Positions 1-9,925 of a DNA stretch of 55,294 bases are shown here, piece after piece. The notes under the pieces are model-generated. The model was not told the origin of the DNA and ran no database searches. It saw nothing but the letters and a program-made list of their open reading frames with translations. The position numbers and the translations under genes are program-made. The DNA comes from Myxococcales bacterium (lineage in GTDB: Bacteria; Myxococcota_A; UBA9042; UBA3505), in the NCBI GenBank assembly GCA_002728755.1, contig PBVT01000034.1:1-55294 (forward strand), written 5' to 3'. Numbering within the stretch: the stretch's first letter is position 1; each line of letters begins with the position of its first letter.

Positions 1-600
1 GTCGTCGCAGGCGTCTCCGAGACCATCCGGGTCGTGGTTGAGCTGGTCTGGGTTGTACAGAGACGGGCAGTTGTCTACCGAGTCCAGGAAGCCATCGTTG
101 TCGTCGTCATTATCGCAGGCGTCACCCATACCATCGCCGTCCTTATCCCATTGGTTTGGGTTCGGATCCGTCGGGCAGTTATCCAGGATGTCGACAATGC
201 CGTCTCCGTCATCGTCGAGGACACATGCATCACCGGTACCATCTCCGTCCGCGTCGGCCTGATCTGGGTTGTAGACGAAGGGGCAGTTGTCCGTGAGATC
301 GTTGATGCCGTCGTTGTCGTCGTCGGCATCGCAGACATCACCGTCGTCGTCATTATCGTTATTGGCTTGTGCTGGATTGGAATCCTCGGGGCAGTTGTCT
401 ACGAAGTCCTCGATTCCATCGTTGTCGTCGTCGTCGTCGCAGACGTTACCCAGGCTGTCCCCGTCGATATTGGCCTGATCGAAGTTAGACAGGTCGGGAC
501 AGTTATCAAACTCGTTGGAGATGGTGTCTCCGTCCCGGTCCCCATCACATATATCCCCGATGCCGTCGCTATCCATATCGGCCTGGTCGGGATTCATAAT
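1..600 (-). repeat. Thrombospondin type 3 repeat region
   Basis: Imperfect repeats of roughly 100-110 bases on the minus strand encode DNCP...D.D.DG.GD.CD units. The Asp/Asn/Cys spacing is the usual calcium-binding TSP3 pattern. The array continues past the left edge, so the total unit number cannot be given. Confidence 0.8.
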
Positions 601-1734
601 AAGTATACAATTATCATCACAGGACTCGGTGTTTCCACCGGCGCAGTAATTGTCTCCAATGCTGCCACTGCCATTTCCGTCATCGAGGATCATATCGTTG
701 TCGTCGTCAGGATCGACACAATCCGCCTGGCCATCAATGTCGGTGTCTATGAAGCCCTCGTCGGTGGCCCCATTGCAGTTGTTGTCAATGCCGTCACAGA
801 GGTCGTCTTTGGGCTCTGCACCGTCGCATTGAATCCCACCGTCTACGCAAATCGTGGTTCCTTCACAGGTACCTAGAGCGTTGGTGACCTCACAGATGTC
901 ACCGATGATCTCGTCATCAATGGCACCGTTACAGTCGTTGTCCAGGCCATCACAGATCTCGGTGGTTGGGGCAGGAGCATCACAGCTGGTCAGCCCCTCG
1001 GACGAGCATTTACGGGCTCCCTCGCAGCCCTGGTTATAACAGAGCGTCTCGGCCGCTTCTTCGATGAAGTGATGGGTGCATGTACACTCTCCATCTTCCG
1101 GCATGCATTGCTGGTAGCTCTCCCCGGTCGTCTCGTCTGTGAGTAGGTCACAGCTATACCCAGGAGGGCAGTCCTCGGTTGCCTGGCAGGCCCGCCCACA
1201 GAAGGATCCCTGGGCATCACCAAAGGAGATACAGCGGTCGTCGGCCTGGCCGCCAATGCCGCTGGAACAGTTGTCATCGGTTATACAGGGGCGACAGAGA
1301 TTAAGAGTGGACTCGAGGCAGATGAGTACCGGGTCGGGTCCAAGGGTATCCACTAGCGTGCACTGCCAGCCATCGGGACAATAGCTTATGCAGTCGATGG
1401 TACATACATTTCCATTCGCCGATGGAACGCAGAACCCACTGAGGCATTGGTCACCATTGATACAGGGATATCCGAAGGCTCCGGGTTCGATACTTGCGTC
1501 GGCGTCGACACCTGTATCTGTTGACGAGTCGGTGCTGGTGTCGACTCCATCCTGGGAAAAACCGTCGTTGGTCGCCGTATCGTTCTGGTCCGCGATGTCA
1601 CTCTTTACATCACTGATTATTTCGCTGCTGCTACCATCCGTGATGGTGTCGCCGGTCGAGCCACTGTCGTCTGAACTACATGCTCCTAGAGCATATATGC
1701 AGAGTACAATAAGTGGCAGACCACTTTTCTTCAT
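1..1734 (-). CDS. Cys-rich lipoprotein with thrombospondin type 3 repeats (C-terminus outside window)
   Basis: Translating the minus strand from the ATG at 1732-1734 gives an open frame of 578 codons that runs off the left edge. The N-terminus is a short lipoprotein signal peptide ending ALGAC, then a long Asp/Ser/Thr linker typical of myxobacterial surface lipoproteins. Cys-rich modules follow, then two CDGxDNxCNG motifs like the putative metal-binding motif family of these bacteria. The visible C-terminal third is a run of Asp-rich repeats (DNCPxxxNPDQxDxDxDGxGDxCD), the calcium-binding thrombospondin type 3 pattern, with at least six units. It is probably an outer-membrane-anchored, Ca2+-stabilised surface or adhesion protein; the ligand is unknown. 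The gene is divergent from the lipoprotein at 1916. The long open plus-strand frame across the repeats is a shadow caused by the biased Asp/Gly codons. Confidence 0.85.
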   Translation of the reverse strand, partial: MKKSGLPLIVLCIYALGACSSDDSGSTGDTITDGSSSEIISDVKSDIADQNDTATNDGFSQDGVDTSTDSSTDTGVDADASIEPGAFGYPCINGDQCLSGFCVPSANGNVCTIDCISYCPDGWQCTLVDTLGPDPVLICLESTLNLCRPCITDDNCSSGIGGQADDRCISFGDAQGSFCGRACQATEDCPPGYSCDLLTDETTGESYQQCMPEDGECTCTHHFIEEAAETLCYNQGCEGARKCSSEGLTSCDAPAPTTEICDGLDNDCNGAIDDEIIGDICEVTNALGTCEGTTICVDGGIQCDGAEPKDDLCDGIDNNCNGATDEGFIDTDIDGQADCVDPDDDNDMILDDGNGSGSIGDNYCAGGNTESCDDNCILIMNPDQADMDSDGIGDICDGDRDGDTISNEFDNCPDLSNFDQANIDGDSLGNVCDDDDDNDGIEDFVDNCPEDSNPAQANNDNDDDGDVCDADDDNDGINDLTDNCPFVYNPDQADADGDGTGDACVLDDDGDGIVDILDNCPTDPNPNQWDKDGDGMGDACDNDDDNDGFLDSVDNCPSLYNPDQLNHDPDGLGDACDD

Positions 1735-1915
1735 CCAGACCGACCCACGAAAAAGAAGAACTAGAATAGCAAGTCTAGGGGGGTCTTGACCAGTGGGTTT
1801 CGAGGATGACCTACAGCATCAGAGCCTGATGTATCTCAGCTTCCGGGGTTTTTCTCTTGTAAATCGAATTTGGAAGCCATAGGTTTCGCGCTCCCATTGG
1901 AGCTTGGAGGATCCG

Positions 1916-3916
1916 TTGCGGCAATTTGTACAAGTCTATCTTTGCACTGTTTTGCTTCTATTTTTGGCCTGTGGTTCGTCGGATACAGGTAGCGTGGACA
2001 CCGTCGCCTCGAATGATATCGCGGCCCCCGAGGATAGTACCGGGGAGGATATCCCCACGACCGGGGTGGACCAGAATGGCTCCGACGTCAGCGCATGTGA
2101 TGAGGGAACCACACAATGCGGGGGTGATGGAATCGTTGAGATCTGTCAGGACGGCGAATGGATCGTTCTCCAGATCTGCGACAGCCCCAACATCTGCCTG
2201 AACGGTCTTTGCCAGAGCAATAATCTCTGTGAGCCGGGAGCTGTTCTGGGTTGTCTGGATGCCATTACCTTGCAGCGATGTGCGGCGGACGGCAGTGGTG
2301 TAGAGAACGAGTCGTGTCCAGAAGGTGAATTCTGCGCGGATGGTGAATGTAGCAATAAGATGTGCGAACCCTTTACCTCCCATTGCAAAGATCTGAACAC
2401 GCGCGAATATTGCAACGCTGAGGGCGACGCCTATGAGAACGCAGAGGCCTGTGATCCCGGGTCCGTATGTATTGATGGCTCTTGCCAGTCGGGCTGCGTC
2501 GCCGACTATAAATTTGGCTCTTATGTGGGCTGTGAATACTGGACGGTAGATCTGGATCAGTACGAAGATCCTTTTGGGGATCCGGAAGTTGTTCCGCACG
2601 CCGTGGTTCTATCCAACCCGGGCGATATTGATGCCAATGTTGTGTTCGAGTCCTATTCCACGACGCCGGTGACGGTTCCAAATGGGGTAGTGCCAGCCGG
2701 TACGGCCGTTGTATTTGAAATGCCCCGTCACGATCTGGACGGTAGCGGAATCTTCAATCGGTCGATTCGTATTCGTGCGGACCATCCCGTGTTGGCGGCT
2801 CAGTTCAACCCCTTCAACAACGAAGACGTCGCCAGCAACGATGGTACGCTTCTATTGCCTCGGGCCGTTCTTGGTACGGAATACTATATTCTGTCCTGGC
2901 CGAGTGGTGCCGACATCAGTGGGGTCATTCCCGGGTTGCCGTCGTTACCGCCGCAAAAAGGCTATGTGACGATTGTGGCTGTAGAAGACGGCGTGACCAG
3001 TGTAGTGGTGCGAGTGACGGGTCCGGTGGAGGCGACTCTGGACGCGGTAGCAAACGATGTGATCGTACCAGTGAGCGAATATCCAGCTCATGCCACGTTC
3101 GCAATGAACCTGGAGAAAGGCCAGGTGTTGCAGCTGATGGCCAAGCCCGCCACCAATCTCTTTGGTCCGGAATCCGATCTCACAGGTACGTACGTAAGTG
3201 CTGATAAACCTATTATGGCGTTTGGGGGGCATGAGGAAGCTGTGATCCGCGGCTATCCACCGCCCGGGGCGGGTGCTGACACTCCGTGTTGTGCCGAACA
3301 TCTGGAAGAGCAGATGCTTCCCACCTACGCCCTGTCTGGACAGGTCCTATGCGGCAAATCGCCACCTCGTGGTAATGATCCCGATCTATGGCGCATTCTG
3401 GCCGTGGATGATGTGGTGGTTTCGACCGATCCTGTTCAGGTGTCTACGGATGGCAATACGGTGACCGGTATCGCCCTTGCGCATGGCACCTATCTGGATA
3501 TCAAAACGGAAGATTCGTTCATGGCGACTGCCAATGGTCGAATCCTTGTGGGACAATACCTGGTCAGCCAGGGTTCTACCGATCAGAATACGGGCGATCC
3601 GGCCTTGATCCACGGTATTCCAGTGGAGCAATGGCGAGACGATTATCCGATCCTTACACCCGATGGGTATAGCCAGGACTGGCTTACGGTTATGAAGCCG
3701 AAAACGGGTCAGGTGACTCTGGATGGCACGCCAATCGATACGTCGGGTTTTGTGTCGGTTGGGACCACTCCCTACGAGGTGGGTTGGGTCGCGGTGACCC
3801 CCGGCCCGCATCTGGTTACCGGTACGGAGCCCTTCGGCCTGACCGAGATCGGTTATAGCAACGCCGTCTCCTACGGCCTGGCGGCCGGCTTGAATATTAA
3901 GGAGCTGGCTCCGTAG
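1916..3916 (+). CDS. Lipoprotein with IgGFc-binding-like domain
   Basis: A 666-residue exported lipoprotein. I place the start at the TTG at 1916 because GGAGG (1906-1910) lies five bases upstream and the resulting N-terminus is a compact signal peptide ending in the lipobox LFLAC. The TTG at 1904 would put the ribosome site inside the gene. Residues about 20-190 hold an acidic linker and three Cys-rich modules (for example ICLNGLCQ, GEFCADGECS). The remainder reads as the IgGFc_binding-type domain seen in many deltaproteobacterial surface proteins, with the stretches VVLSNPGD, HPVLAAQFNPF and DGTLLLPRAVLG. It is probably exposed on the cell surface; in bacteria the family name does not prove antibody binding. 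It is followed by a strong terminator. Confidence 0.8.
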   Translation: MRQFVQVYLCTVLLLFLACGSSDTGSVDTVASNDIAAPEDSTGEDIPTTGVDQNGSDVSACDEGTTQCGGDGIVEICQDGEWIVLQICDSPNICLNGLCQSNNLCEPGAVLGCLDAITLQRCAADGSGVENESCPEGEFCADGECSNKMCEPFTSHCKDLNTREYCNAEGDAYENAEACDPGSVCIDGSCQSGCVADYKFGSYVGCEYWTVDLDQYEDPFGDPEVVPHAVVLSNPGDIDANVVFESYSTTPVTVPNGVVPAGTAVVFEMPRHDLDGSGIFNRSIRIRADHPVLAAQFNPFNNEDVASNDGTLLLPRAVLGTEYYILSWPSGADISGVIPGLPSLPPQKGYVTIVAVEDGVTSVVVRVTGPVEATLDAVANDVIVPVSEYPAHATFAMNLEKGQVLQLMAKPATNLFGPESDLTGTYVSADKPIMAFGGHEEAVIRGYPPPGAGADTPCCAEHLEEQMLPTYALSGQVLCGKSPPRGNDPDLWRILAVDDVVVSTDPVQVSTDGNTVTGIALAHGTYLDIKTEDSFMATANGRILVGQYLVSQGSTDQNTGDPALIHGIPVEQWRDDYPILTPDGYSQDWLTVMKPKTGQVTLDGTPIDTSGFVSVGTTPYEVGWVAVTPGPHLVTGTEPFGLTEIGYSNAVSYGLAAGLNIKELAP

Positions 3917-3926
3917 TTGATACGAA

Positions 3927-3957
3927 AAAAAGGGGTGGAACGAATCCACCCCTTTTT
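3927..3957. terminator. Bidirectional intrinsic terminator
   Basis: A perfect inverted repeat: GGGGTGGA (3932-3939) pairs with TCCACCCC (3945-3952) around a five-base loop, flanked by an A run on the left and a T run on the right. The hairpin therefore ends in U on either strand. It lies between two convergent lipoprotein genes and should terminate both. Confidence 0.9.
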
Positions 3958-3987
3958 CCGTCTAACAAACTACCGGCATTCCGAGCT

Positions 3988-5556
3988 CTACGGTATCTCG
4001 CTTATCGGACAATCGGACCAACAACTGGCGCTATCTTCTGTGTCTTCACAGATGCCGTTACAGTTGCACCATTCACTGGGAACACATGGGTTCTCGGTGC
4101 CCGTATCGGTCTTAACACCGATGTCCTGCGTCGCTCCTGTGATGTCCTGCACCGCGTCATCCGTCTTAATATCTGCGGAGATAGTAGTATCCTGGGTTGT
4201 CGTGGTGTCCTGTTGAATAGGATTGTCCAGGCATTGGCAGTTCACGCAGGTTGCGTTACCTACACAGTCCTCATCTGTTTCACATTGTTCGTTGCATTCG
4301 CCTACGCTCTCGACGGTGCCATTGCCACAACGGCCGATGATGCAGTTACAGGTTTCGTTGAGACAATTCGCCTGGCAGAGCGTGCTATTTGCCTGAACCT
4401 GTTGTGAACAATAATCGTCGCATTTGCCTTCGTTACAGGTACATACGCAGCCGTGACAGTCGGCGGCTAGCGCACCATCCATCCACGGTTCTTTACAATA
4501 CTCACCGCCACCATAACAATCGCTCTCTTCGAATGCATTGAGCCAACTGATGACGCAAGCCATCAAATCGACGACGCTGATGCCAAGCAACCAGGCACAG
4601 GCAGTGCACGCTGAAGCGGGTATCACAGCACCGATACCCGTCGTAGTGGCGGGTGTCGATGCAATACAGGCAGTGCATACGACGCCCGTAGCGCCCGTAA
4701 GCGCACCACCAAGGAAGCCAGAGCAAATGGGCGATTTATGAATGGCCCCATCCTGTTCTCCGAACTCGGAATCCGTGGGATCCGTCGATGCGGCTTTGTC
4801 TTTCTTTGCTTCCGCATTGATTTGTAGTTGGGCTGCGGCATCTAAAACGGTGGTGTCGGTGAAGAGCCGGAAAAGGCGACCAAGTGCGGGGCTGTCTGCC
4901 AGATCGGAAAGCTCGGTCTCTTCGAGCCAGGTGGACAAGTCGTCGCCCGATTTATCTCCACTGTCGTCGCGCGCGACGATGACAAAATATTTCGTGTCGT
5001 CGATCATCTCGACCGTACCCACGGATGGGGTTGGTGTCCCTTCCAATGTCTCGGTCATATAGGTCAACTTTTCGATGGTGTCTCCGAGCGAGTCTTTGTT
5101 CTCGTCGCTGATCGTCTCTATTTTTCCTTCGAGCCTTACCAGTAGAGTTTTCCCTTCCGCTTGAAGGGTATACTTGGATACACGGTGTCCATCGGTGGCC
5201 GCAAAGCCCGGTTCGACAAGGATCGACGCGCTGGTGTTATTGTCGCCTTTGGTTTCAAAGAGCACGTTCCCGCTATCATCCAGTCGGATATTGACGGAAT
5301 AGACAACGTTCTCCGCATCGTCGGTCATATCCATAATCAGGGAGCCATCGCTACCATCGTGTTCCGCGGTGACTTGTTCCACTTCGTCGATGGTATTTAG
5401 AAGGGATTCTTCGGGTGTATCGACGATTGTCTGCTCGGCTACCGTGGTGTTCGTGTCTTCATTAGTATTTACGCTTGTATCGGCCTCATCGTTTGAGGAT
5501 TTGCAGGCGCCAATTGCCAAAACCGCGATCGCTGCCCAGGTCTTCCACTGTTTCAT
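3988..5556 (-). CDS. Cys-rich lipoprotein of unknown function
   Basis: A 522-residue exported lipoprotein. The start is the ATG at 5554-5556, with GGGAGG six bases upstream and a signal peptide ending LAIGAC; a longer frame upstream adds an unlikely Arg-rich tail. Residues about 20-60 are a Thr/Asp/Glu linker. The middle (about 60-270) has no recognised fold but reads as beta-rich. A Gly/Ala/Cys-rich hydrophobic stretch follows, then a Cys-rich tail with paired cysteines (CNCIIGRCGNG, CETDEDCVGNATC, CNCNGICEDTEDSASC). Such tails are typical surface modules of this group. It converges on the 1916-3916 lipoprotein through a shared terminator. No enzymatic motif was seen and I do not assign a function. 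Confidence 0.75.
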   Translation of the reverse strand: MKQWKTWAAIAVLAIGACKSSNDEADTSVNTNEDTNTTVAEQTIVDTPEESLLNTIDEVEQVTAEHDGSDGSLIMDMTDDAENVVYSVNIRLDDSGNVLFETKGDNNTSASILVEPGFAATDGHRVSKYTLQAEGKTLLVRLEGKIETISDENKDSLGDTIEKLTYMTETLEGTPTPSVGTVEMIDDTKYFVIVARDDSGDKSGDDLSTWLEETELSDLADSPALGRLFRLFTDTTVLDAAAQLQINAEAKKDKAASTDPTDSEFGEQDGAIHKSPICSGFLGGALTGATGVVCTACIASTPATTTGIGAVIPASACTACAWLLGISVVDLMACVISWLNAFEESDCYGGGEYCKEPWMDGALAADCHGCVCTCNEGKCDDYCSQQVQANSTLCQANCLNETCNCIIGRCGNGTVESVGECNEQCETDEDCVGNATCVNCQCLDNPIQQDTTTTQDTTISADIKTDDAVQDITGATQDIGVKTDTGTENPCVPSEWCNCNGICEDTEDSASCWSDCPISEIP

Positions 5557-5660
5557 TACAACCTCCCAGAGATATGTTCTTACCCTGCACGGCAGTATAC
5601 CCCGCCTGCTTGAAGAGACAAGGTCTTCAGGCATACAGCTGGTTTCTGTGGCCAGCGCTC

Positions 5661-6968
5661 CTATGCGCCGGGATAGGCCAGCTCTCGCCCTCGTACCCGT
5701 ACGTGTTCCACCAGGCGATCATCGCCCAGGAAGATCAGAGGGGAGAGGAGGTCATCCAATTCCTCGGGGTTCGGATCCCTCGTGGGCATCGAGGGCGCGT
5801 GGACGCCCAGTCGGTCGGGTTGCAGCACCACGAAGTCGGCGTCTTTTCCCGGCGAGAGACAACCGATGGTCGCATCCAGGCCGAGGGCCTGTGCCCCGCC
5901 AAGAGTGGCTCGCCAGAAGAGGTCGGCCGGACGCCAGAAGTAATCGGGCTGAATATTGTAGGCCGAGCGCATAACCGCGAATGGGCATAGCTCTGGACCG
6001 GCCCCGACATCGGTTCCGAGACCAAAGGCGGTGTTAAATTGCAGATAGCGCTCTACGGGAAAGACGCCGCTCTTCAGAAACATATTCGAGGACGGGCAAT
6101 GGGATACGCCGGCTCCGAGAGTTTGAATCTTTTGAAGATTGTGGTCCGCGAGATGAATCCCGTGGGCGAGTAGGGTGCCCTTATGTACCAGACCATGATC
6201 CGCGTAGACCGATAGATAGTCGGAAGCTTCCGGGAAGCGGGCCTGAACCTCTTTGCATTCGGTTTCGTTCTCGGCCACATGGGTGTGCATATGGAGGTCC
6301 GGCATCTGCTGCTGAATACGACCCAGCTCTTGTAGCATGGCTTTACTGCAGGAGAGCGCAAACCTTGGCATGAGCGCGTAGCGAATACGCCCGCCGTCAT
6401 AGTCGTGCCAGCGAGAGGCGAGCTCGGTTGTGGCGTCGATGGCTGGGCCCACATCGAGACAGAGGTCCGCGGGGGCGTCCTGATCCATTTGCACCATTCC
6501 CATGATGGCGCGAAGACCACTGTCGGCGACGACCTGAAAACATTGTTGCGAAGCCTCGGGGTGTGAGGTCAGGAAGATATTCGCCGTGGTAATCCCCGAG
6601 CGGGCACATTCCGATACAAAGGACCGGGCTGCTTTATCGGCGTGGTTTGGATCGGCGAAGGCCTGTTCTACGGGGAAGATGGCGTCGTCGAGCCAGCGGA
6701 GTAGCTCGCCGCGAACACGAGCCCGCCCAAAGATCTGGGATAGGTGAACATGGGTGTCGACGAAGCCTGGCACAATCCAGCCTGATCGGTGGTCGATGCT
6801 CGCTGCTTCCGGGTACTGGGCTTGCAGCTCATCCTTAGGGCCGACCGCCACGATCTGTCCCCGATCGTTGATGGCGAGGGCCCCGTTGGTAAACCATTCG
6901 ATCGTTCCGTCTGGCCTGGGATTTACGATTCGGCCTAGATGCAGTTCGCTCGGTTGTGCATACGACAT
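5661..6968 (-). CDS. guaD: Guanine deaminase (amidohydrolase family)
   Basis: A 435-residue cytosolic metal-dependent amidohydrolase, normal length for the family. It would convert guanine to xanthine and ammonia. Visible motifs are PGFVDTHVHLSQ (metal His73 and His75), HTHVAENE, AHGIHL, HCPSSN and GTDVGAG, the ordered set typical of guanine deaminases rather than of cytosine deaminases or SsnA. The gene is divergently transcribed from the xanthine dehydrogenase-like operon starting at 7074, so product and next substrate (xanthine) match its neighbours. The 105-base gap between them should hold both promoters. The ribosome site is weak (AGGG close to the ATG), but no better start was seen. 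Confidence 0.9.
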   Translation of the reverse strand: MSYAQPSELHLGRIVNPRPDGTIEWFTNGALAINDRGQIVAVGPKDELQAQYPEAASIDHRSGWIVPGFVDTHVHLSQIFGRARVRGELLRWLDDAIFPVEQAFADPNHADKAARSFVSECARSGITTANIFLTSHPEASQQCFQVVADSGLRAIMGMVQMDQDAPADLCLDVGPAIDATTELASRWHDYDGGRIRYALMPRFALSCSKAMLQELGRIQQQMPDLHMHTHVAENETECKEVQARFPEASDYLSVYADHGLVHKGTLLAHGIHLADHNLQKIQTLGAGVSHCPSSNMFLKSGVFPVERYLQFNTAFGLGTDVGAGPELCPFAVMRSAYNIQPDYFWRPADLFWRATLGGAQALGLDATIGCLSPGKDADFVVLQPDRLGVHAPSMPTRDPNPEELDDLLSPLIFLGDDRLVEHVRVRGRELAYPGA

Positions 6969-7073
6969 GCCCTATGAGTACCGCACTTCCGGGGTTCCAG
7001 CCAGAATTCGAACCAAGCCTCGGCCTTGCCGAAGCGGCTCCCATGGGGCAAACTCTAGGTCCTCAGGGCAAGG

Positions 7074-9443
7074 ATGGACAAGCATATGAAGTCAGCATCG
7101 GTAGGGAAAAGCCCCAAAAGACCCGACGGACGTGCCAAGGTCGATGGATCGGCAATCTATCTGGACGACCTGCCCTTTAGTGGGTTTATGGGCACGACGA
7201 TTCGGAGCCCCTATGCCTCGGCGCGAATACGGAGTATCGACGCAGAGGAAGCTCGAGCAGAGCCCGATGTCGTGGTGATTACCGCTGCCGATCTACGGGT
7301 TTCGAACGCGATAAAACTGATCGCAGAAGACTGGCCTGTGCTAGCGCAGGACCAGGTGGATCATGTGGGACAGGCGGTAGTATTGGTCGCGGCGCCCACT
7401 TTGGACCGGGCCCGGGACGCGGCGGCGAAGGTCAAGATCGAGTACGAGGAATTACCGGCCATTTTGACTCTGGATGATGCTCTTCAAGGGGATCCTCGCA
7501 CCGGCGGCGAGCTCAACGTACAGGCCCGTTGCTCCATTGAGAACGGTGATATTGACGCAGGCTTTGCCCAATCCGCGCGAATTATAGAAGGGACCTACGA
7601 GACGGGTCATCAGGAACATATCTACATCGAACCCAATGGAATGATCGCCATCTCTCATCCAGATGAGACCCTGGAGGTTATCGGCTCGATGCAATGCCCC
7701 TACTATGTACATAAGGCGTTGACCCATCTCTTCAATGTAGACGACGAGAAAATACGCGTGCGGCAAACCACCACAGGTGGTGGCTTCGGGGGAAAAGAAG
7801 ATTATCCCGATGTCATTGCGGCCCATGCCTGCCTTCTCGCACAGGCTTGTGATCAGCCGGTCAAGATCATCTATGATCGCCACGAGGACATCATCGGGAC
7901 GACCAAACGACACCCATCTCGAGTGCATCATCGCACCGGTGTCGACGCCGATGGCAAATTGCTCGCCATGGATATCGAGGTGCTCTTCGATGGGGGAGCC
8001 TATGTCACCTTATCACCCGTTGTTCTCTCTCGAGGGGTAATTCACGCCGCTGGCGCCTACTCCTGTCCCAATGTTCGTATTAACGGGCGGGTGCTGGCTA
8101 CCAATACTGCACCGAACGGAGCGTTTCGTGGTTTTGGTGCCCCCCAGACGGCGTTCGCCATCGAACGACATATGGACCGGATTGGCCGCGAGCTGGGTAT
8201 CGATCCCTACACGATTCGACATAAAAACGCCTATCGCGTGGGTGATATCACGCCCACAGGACAACACCTCGACGGCAGCGTTAGCGCGATAGAGTGCCTA
8301 GAGAAAGCCTGTGAAAATTCAGGGTTTTTAGAGAAATGGTTGAAGTATGAGAAGAGGCGTGGGCAGCGTTTCGATAGTGGCGAGCCGTGGCAGGGAATCG
8401 GGCTGTCGTTGTTCTGGCACGGAGCGGGTTTTACCGGCAATGGCGAACGGAATATGTTGGCCCGTGCGGCCCTCCGCCTGGCTACGGATGGAGCCGTGGA
8501 AATTCTGGCTGCGTCCACAGAGATTGGCCAGGGTAAAGATATGGTGTTCAGCCAGATCGTGGCCGACGCCATCGGCGTTCCGGTGAGCCGGGTCCGAATG
8601 GGAGCGTGTGATACATCGGAAGTGCCCGATTCGGGGCCAACGGTAGCCTCTCGTACGGTTATGGTTGTTGGCGGGGTATTGGCCCAGGCCGGACGTAGCC
8701 TCGGCCAGCAGCTCTGCGTGATTCTGGCGGCGAAACATGGACTCGACGCGTCATCGGTTTCCTTACGAGACGATGCCTTCTGGGATGCGCAGGGAAATAG
8801 CCTGGGCTCGTTTCAGGAGGTCACGCGCAGGGTGGTCGATGAGGACGGAGGTCTGCACGTCGAAGAGCAGTTCCAGCCATCGGACGATGATCAGGGCTTT
8901 GATGAAGAGACCTATCGTGGCGCAGCCTATTCGGATTATGGATGGGGCTGTGACGTGGTCGAGCTGGAGGTCGATCCCGACACCCTTACAACAACACCAA
9001 ACCATGTGACGGCGGCGTGTGATGTGGGGCAGGCGATACACCCGATCTTATGTGCGGGTCAGGTCGAGGGGGGTACCCTTCAGGCCGTGGCCTACGGCTA
9101 TCTTGAAGAGGTGAAGATGGAGAACGGCCGGTATCTGAATGACCGGCTGCAGACCTATATCGTGCCGACTACGCAGGATTCTCCCTCCTTTGACACCATA
9201 TTGGTGGAAAACCCGGGGGGCGGACCGTTTGGGGCCAAGGGAGTCGGGGAGCTACCAATGGATGGGGGAGCGCCGGCCGTAGTTGCCGCGATTGAAAACG
9301 CCACGGGGGTCGCCCCGGTGGCGATTCCGGCCACACCCGAGCGTCTTCTCGATGACATCCAGGCGGGGCGCGTTGTGACGGGCTCACCCCAATTTACAGA
9401 GCTGGATACTACGAAGCCTACAGTGGATTATACGGAGATCTGA
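7074..9443 (+). CDS. Xanthine dehydrogenase-type molybdenum-binding subunit
   Basis: A 789-residue molybdopterin-binding subunit of the xanthine oxidase family, the catalytic subunit of a heterotrimeric enzyme whose [2Fe-2S] and FAD subunits follow. The family hydroxylates purine carbons with water as oxygen donor. Visible motifs are TTGGGFGGKEDYPD, AFRGFGAPQ, STEIGQGKD, DVGQAIHP and GPFGAKGVGE, whose final Glu is the catalytic base. The start is the ATG at 7074 after CAGGGCAAGG; a second ATG at 7086 is possible and changes only four residues. The 9446 gene begins two bases after the stop. Substrate (xanthine, hypoxanthine or another purine) cannot be read from sequence, but guanine deaminase next door favours a purine. 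Confidence 0.9.
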   Translation: MDKHMKSASVGKSPKRPDGRAKVDGSAIYLDDLPFSGFMGTTIRSPYASARIRSIDAEEARAEPDVVVITAADLRVSNAIKLIAEDWPVLAQDQVDHVGQAVVLVAAPTLDRARDAAAKVKIEYEELPAILTLDDALQGDPRTGGELNVQARCSIENGDIDAGFAQSARIIEGTYETGHQEHIYIEPNGMIAISHPDETLEVIGSMQCPYYVHKALTHLFNVDDEKIRVRQTTTGGGFGGKEDYPDVIAAHACLLAQACDQPVKIIYDRHEDIIGTTKRHPSRVHHRTGVDADGKLLAMDIEVLFDGGAYVTLSPVVLSRGVIHAAGAYSCPNVRINGRVLATNTAPNGAFRGFGAPQTAFAIERHMDRIGRELGIDPYTIRHKNAYRVGDITPTGQHLDGSVSAIECLEKACENSGFLEKWLKYEKRRGQRFDSGEPWQGIGLSLFWHGAGFTGNGERNMLARAALRLATDGAVEILAASTEIGQGKDMVFSQIVADAIGVPVSRVRMGACDTSEVPDSGPTVASRTVMVVGGVLAQAGRSLGQQLCVILAAKHGLDASSVSLRDDAFWDAQGNSLGSFQEVTRRVVDEDGGLHVEEQFQPSDDDQGFDEETYRGAAYSDYGWGCDVVELEVDPDTLTTTPNHVTAACDVGQAIHPILCAGQVEGGTLQAVAYGYLEEVKMENGRYLNDRLQTYIVPTTQDSPSFDTILVENPGGGPFGAKGVGELPMDGGAPAVVAAIENATGVAPVAIPATPERLLDDIQAGRVVTGSPQFTELDTTKPTVDYTEI

Positions 9444-9445
9444 AC

Positions 9446-9925
9446 GTGAGTGACACAACCCGATTTGCGCTGAATGGAGAGGCCGTAGAGAGCCAGGCGG
9501 GTCCTATGGCCCGTCTTCTTGATGTTTTGCGAACGGAATTCCGGCTCACCGGCACCAAAGAAGGGTGCGGCGAAGGGGAGTGTGGAGCTTGTTCCGTATT
9601 GGTTGATGGTACCGTAGTCTGTGCGTGCCTCGTCCCGATGGTCCAGATAGCCGGCCGTTCGGTGGAGACCATTGAAGGGATCGCTCATGGAGTTGACCTG
9701 GATCCTTTGCAGGAGGCCTTTATTTCAGAGGGCGGGGTGCAATGCGGTGCGTGTACGCCGGGTATGGTACTGACGGCGCGTGCTTTCCTCGACAAGAATC
9801 CGAACCCGGACCATTCCGAGATTCGTGAACATCTGGCTGGAAATCTCTGTCGTTGCACAGGTTATGTGGGAATCTATCGTGCTATGGAGCGTGTGATCGC
9901 CGATATGCAGGGAGACGCGTCATGA
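9446..9925 (+). CDS. Xanthine dehydrogenase-type [2Fe-2S] subunit
   Basis: A 159-residue small subunit carrying two iron-sulfur clusters that pass electrons from molybdenum to FAD. The N-terminal plant-ferredoxin-like cluster has CGEGECGACSV and a fourth Cys in VCACL. The C-terminal helical cluster has CGACTPGM and CRCTGYVGI. The GTG start lies two bases after the molybdenum subunit stop, and its own stop overlaps the start of the FAD subunit (ATGA), so the three are translationally coupled. Length is normal for the family. Confidence 0.92.
   Translation: MSDTTRFALNGEAVESQAGPMARLLDVLRTEFRLTGTKEGCGEGECGACSVLVDGTVVCACLVPMVQIAGRSVETIEGIAHGVDLDPLQEAFISEGGVQCGACTPGMVLTARAFLDKNPNPDHSEIREHLAGNLCRCTGYVGIYRAMERVIADMQGDAS

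Noticed and set aside
34..876. Long open plus-strand frame (280 codons)
   Set aside because: It lies antisense to the TSP3-repeat lipoprotein. Its Val/Ile-rich sequence is the mirror of repeated Asp/Gly/Asn codons, with no ribosome site or homologous motif.
6995..7020. T-arm-like GAATTCGAACC motif suggesting a tRNA between guaD and the xdh operon
   Set aside because: No acceptor, D or anticodon stems can be folded around it on either strand.
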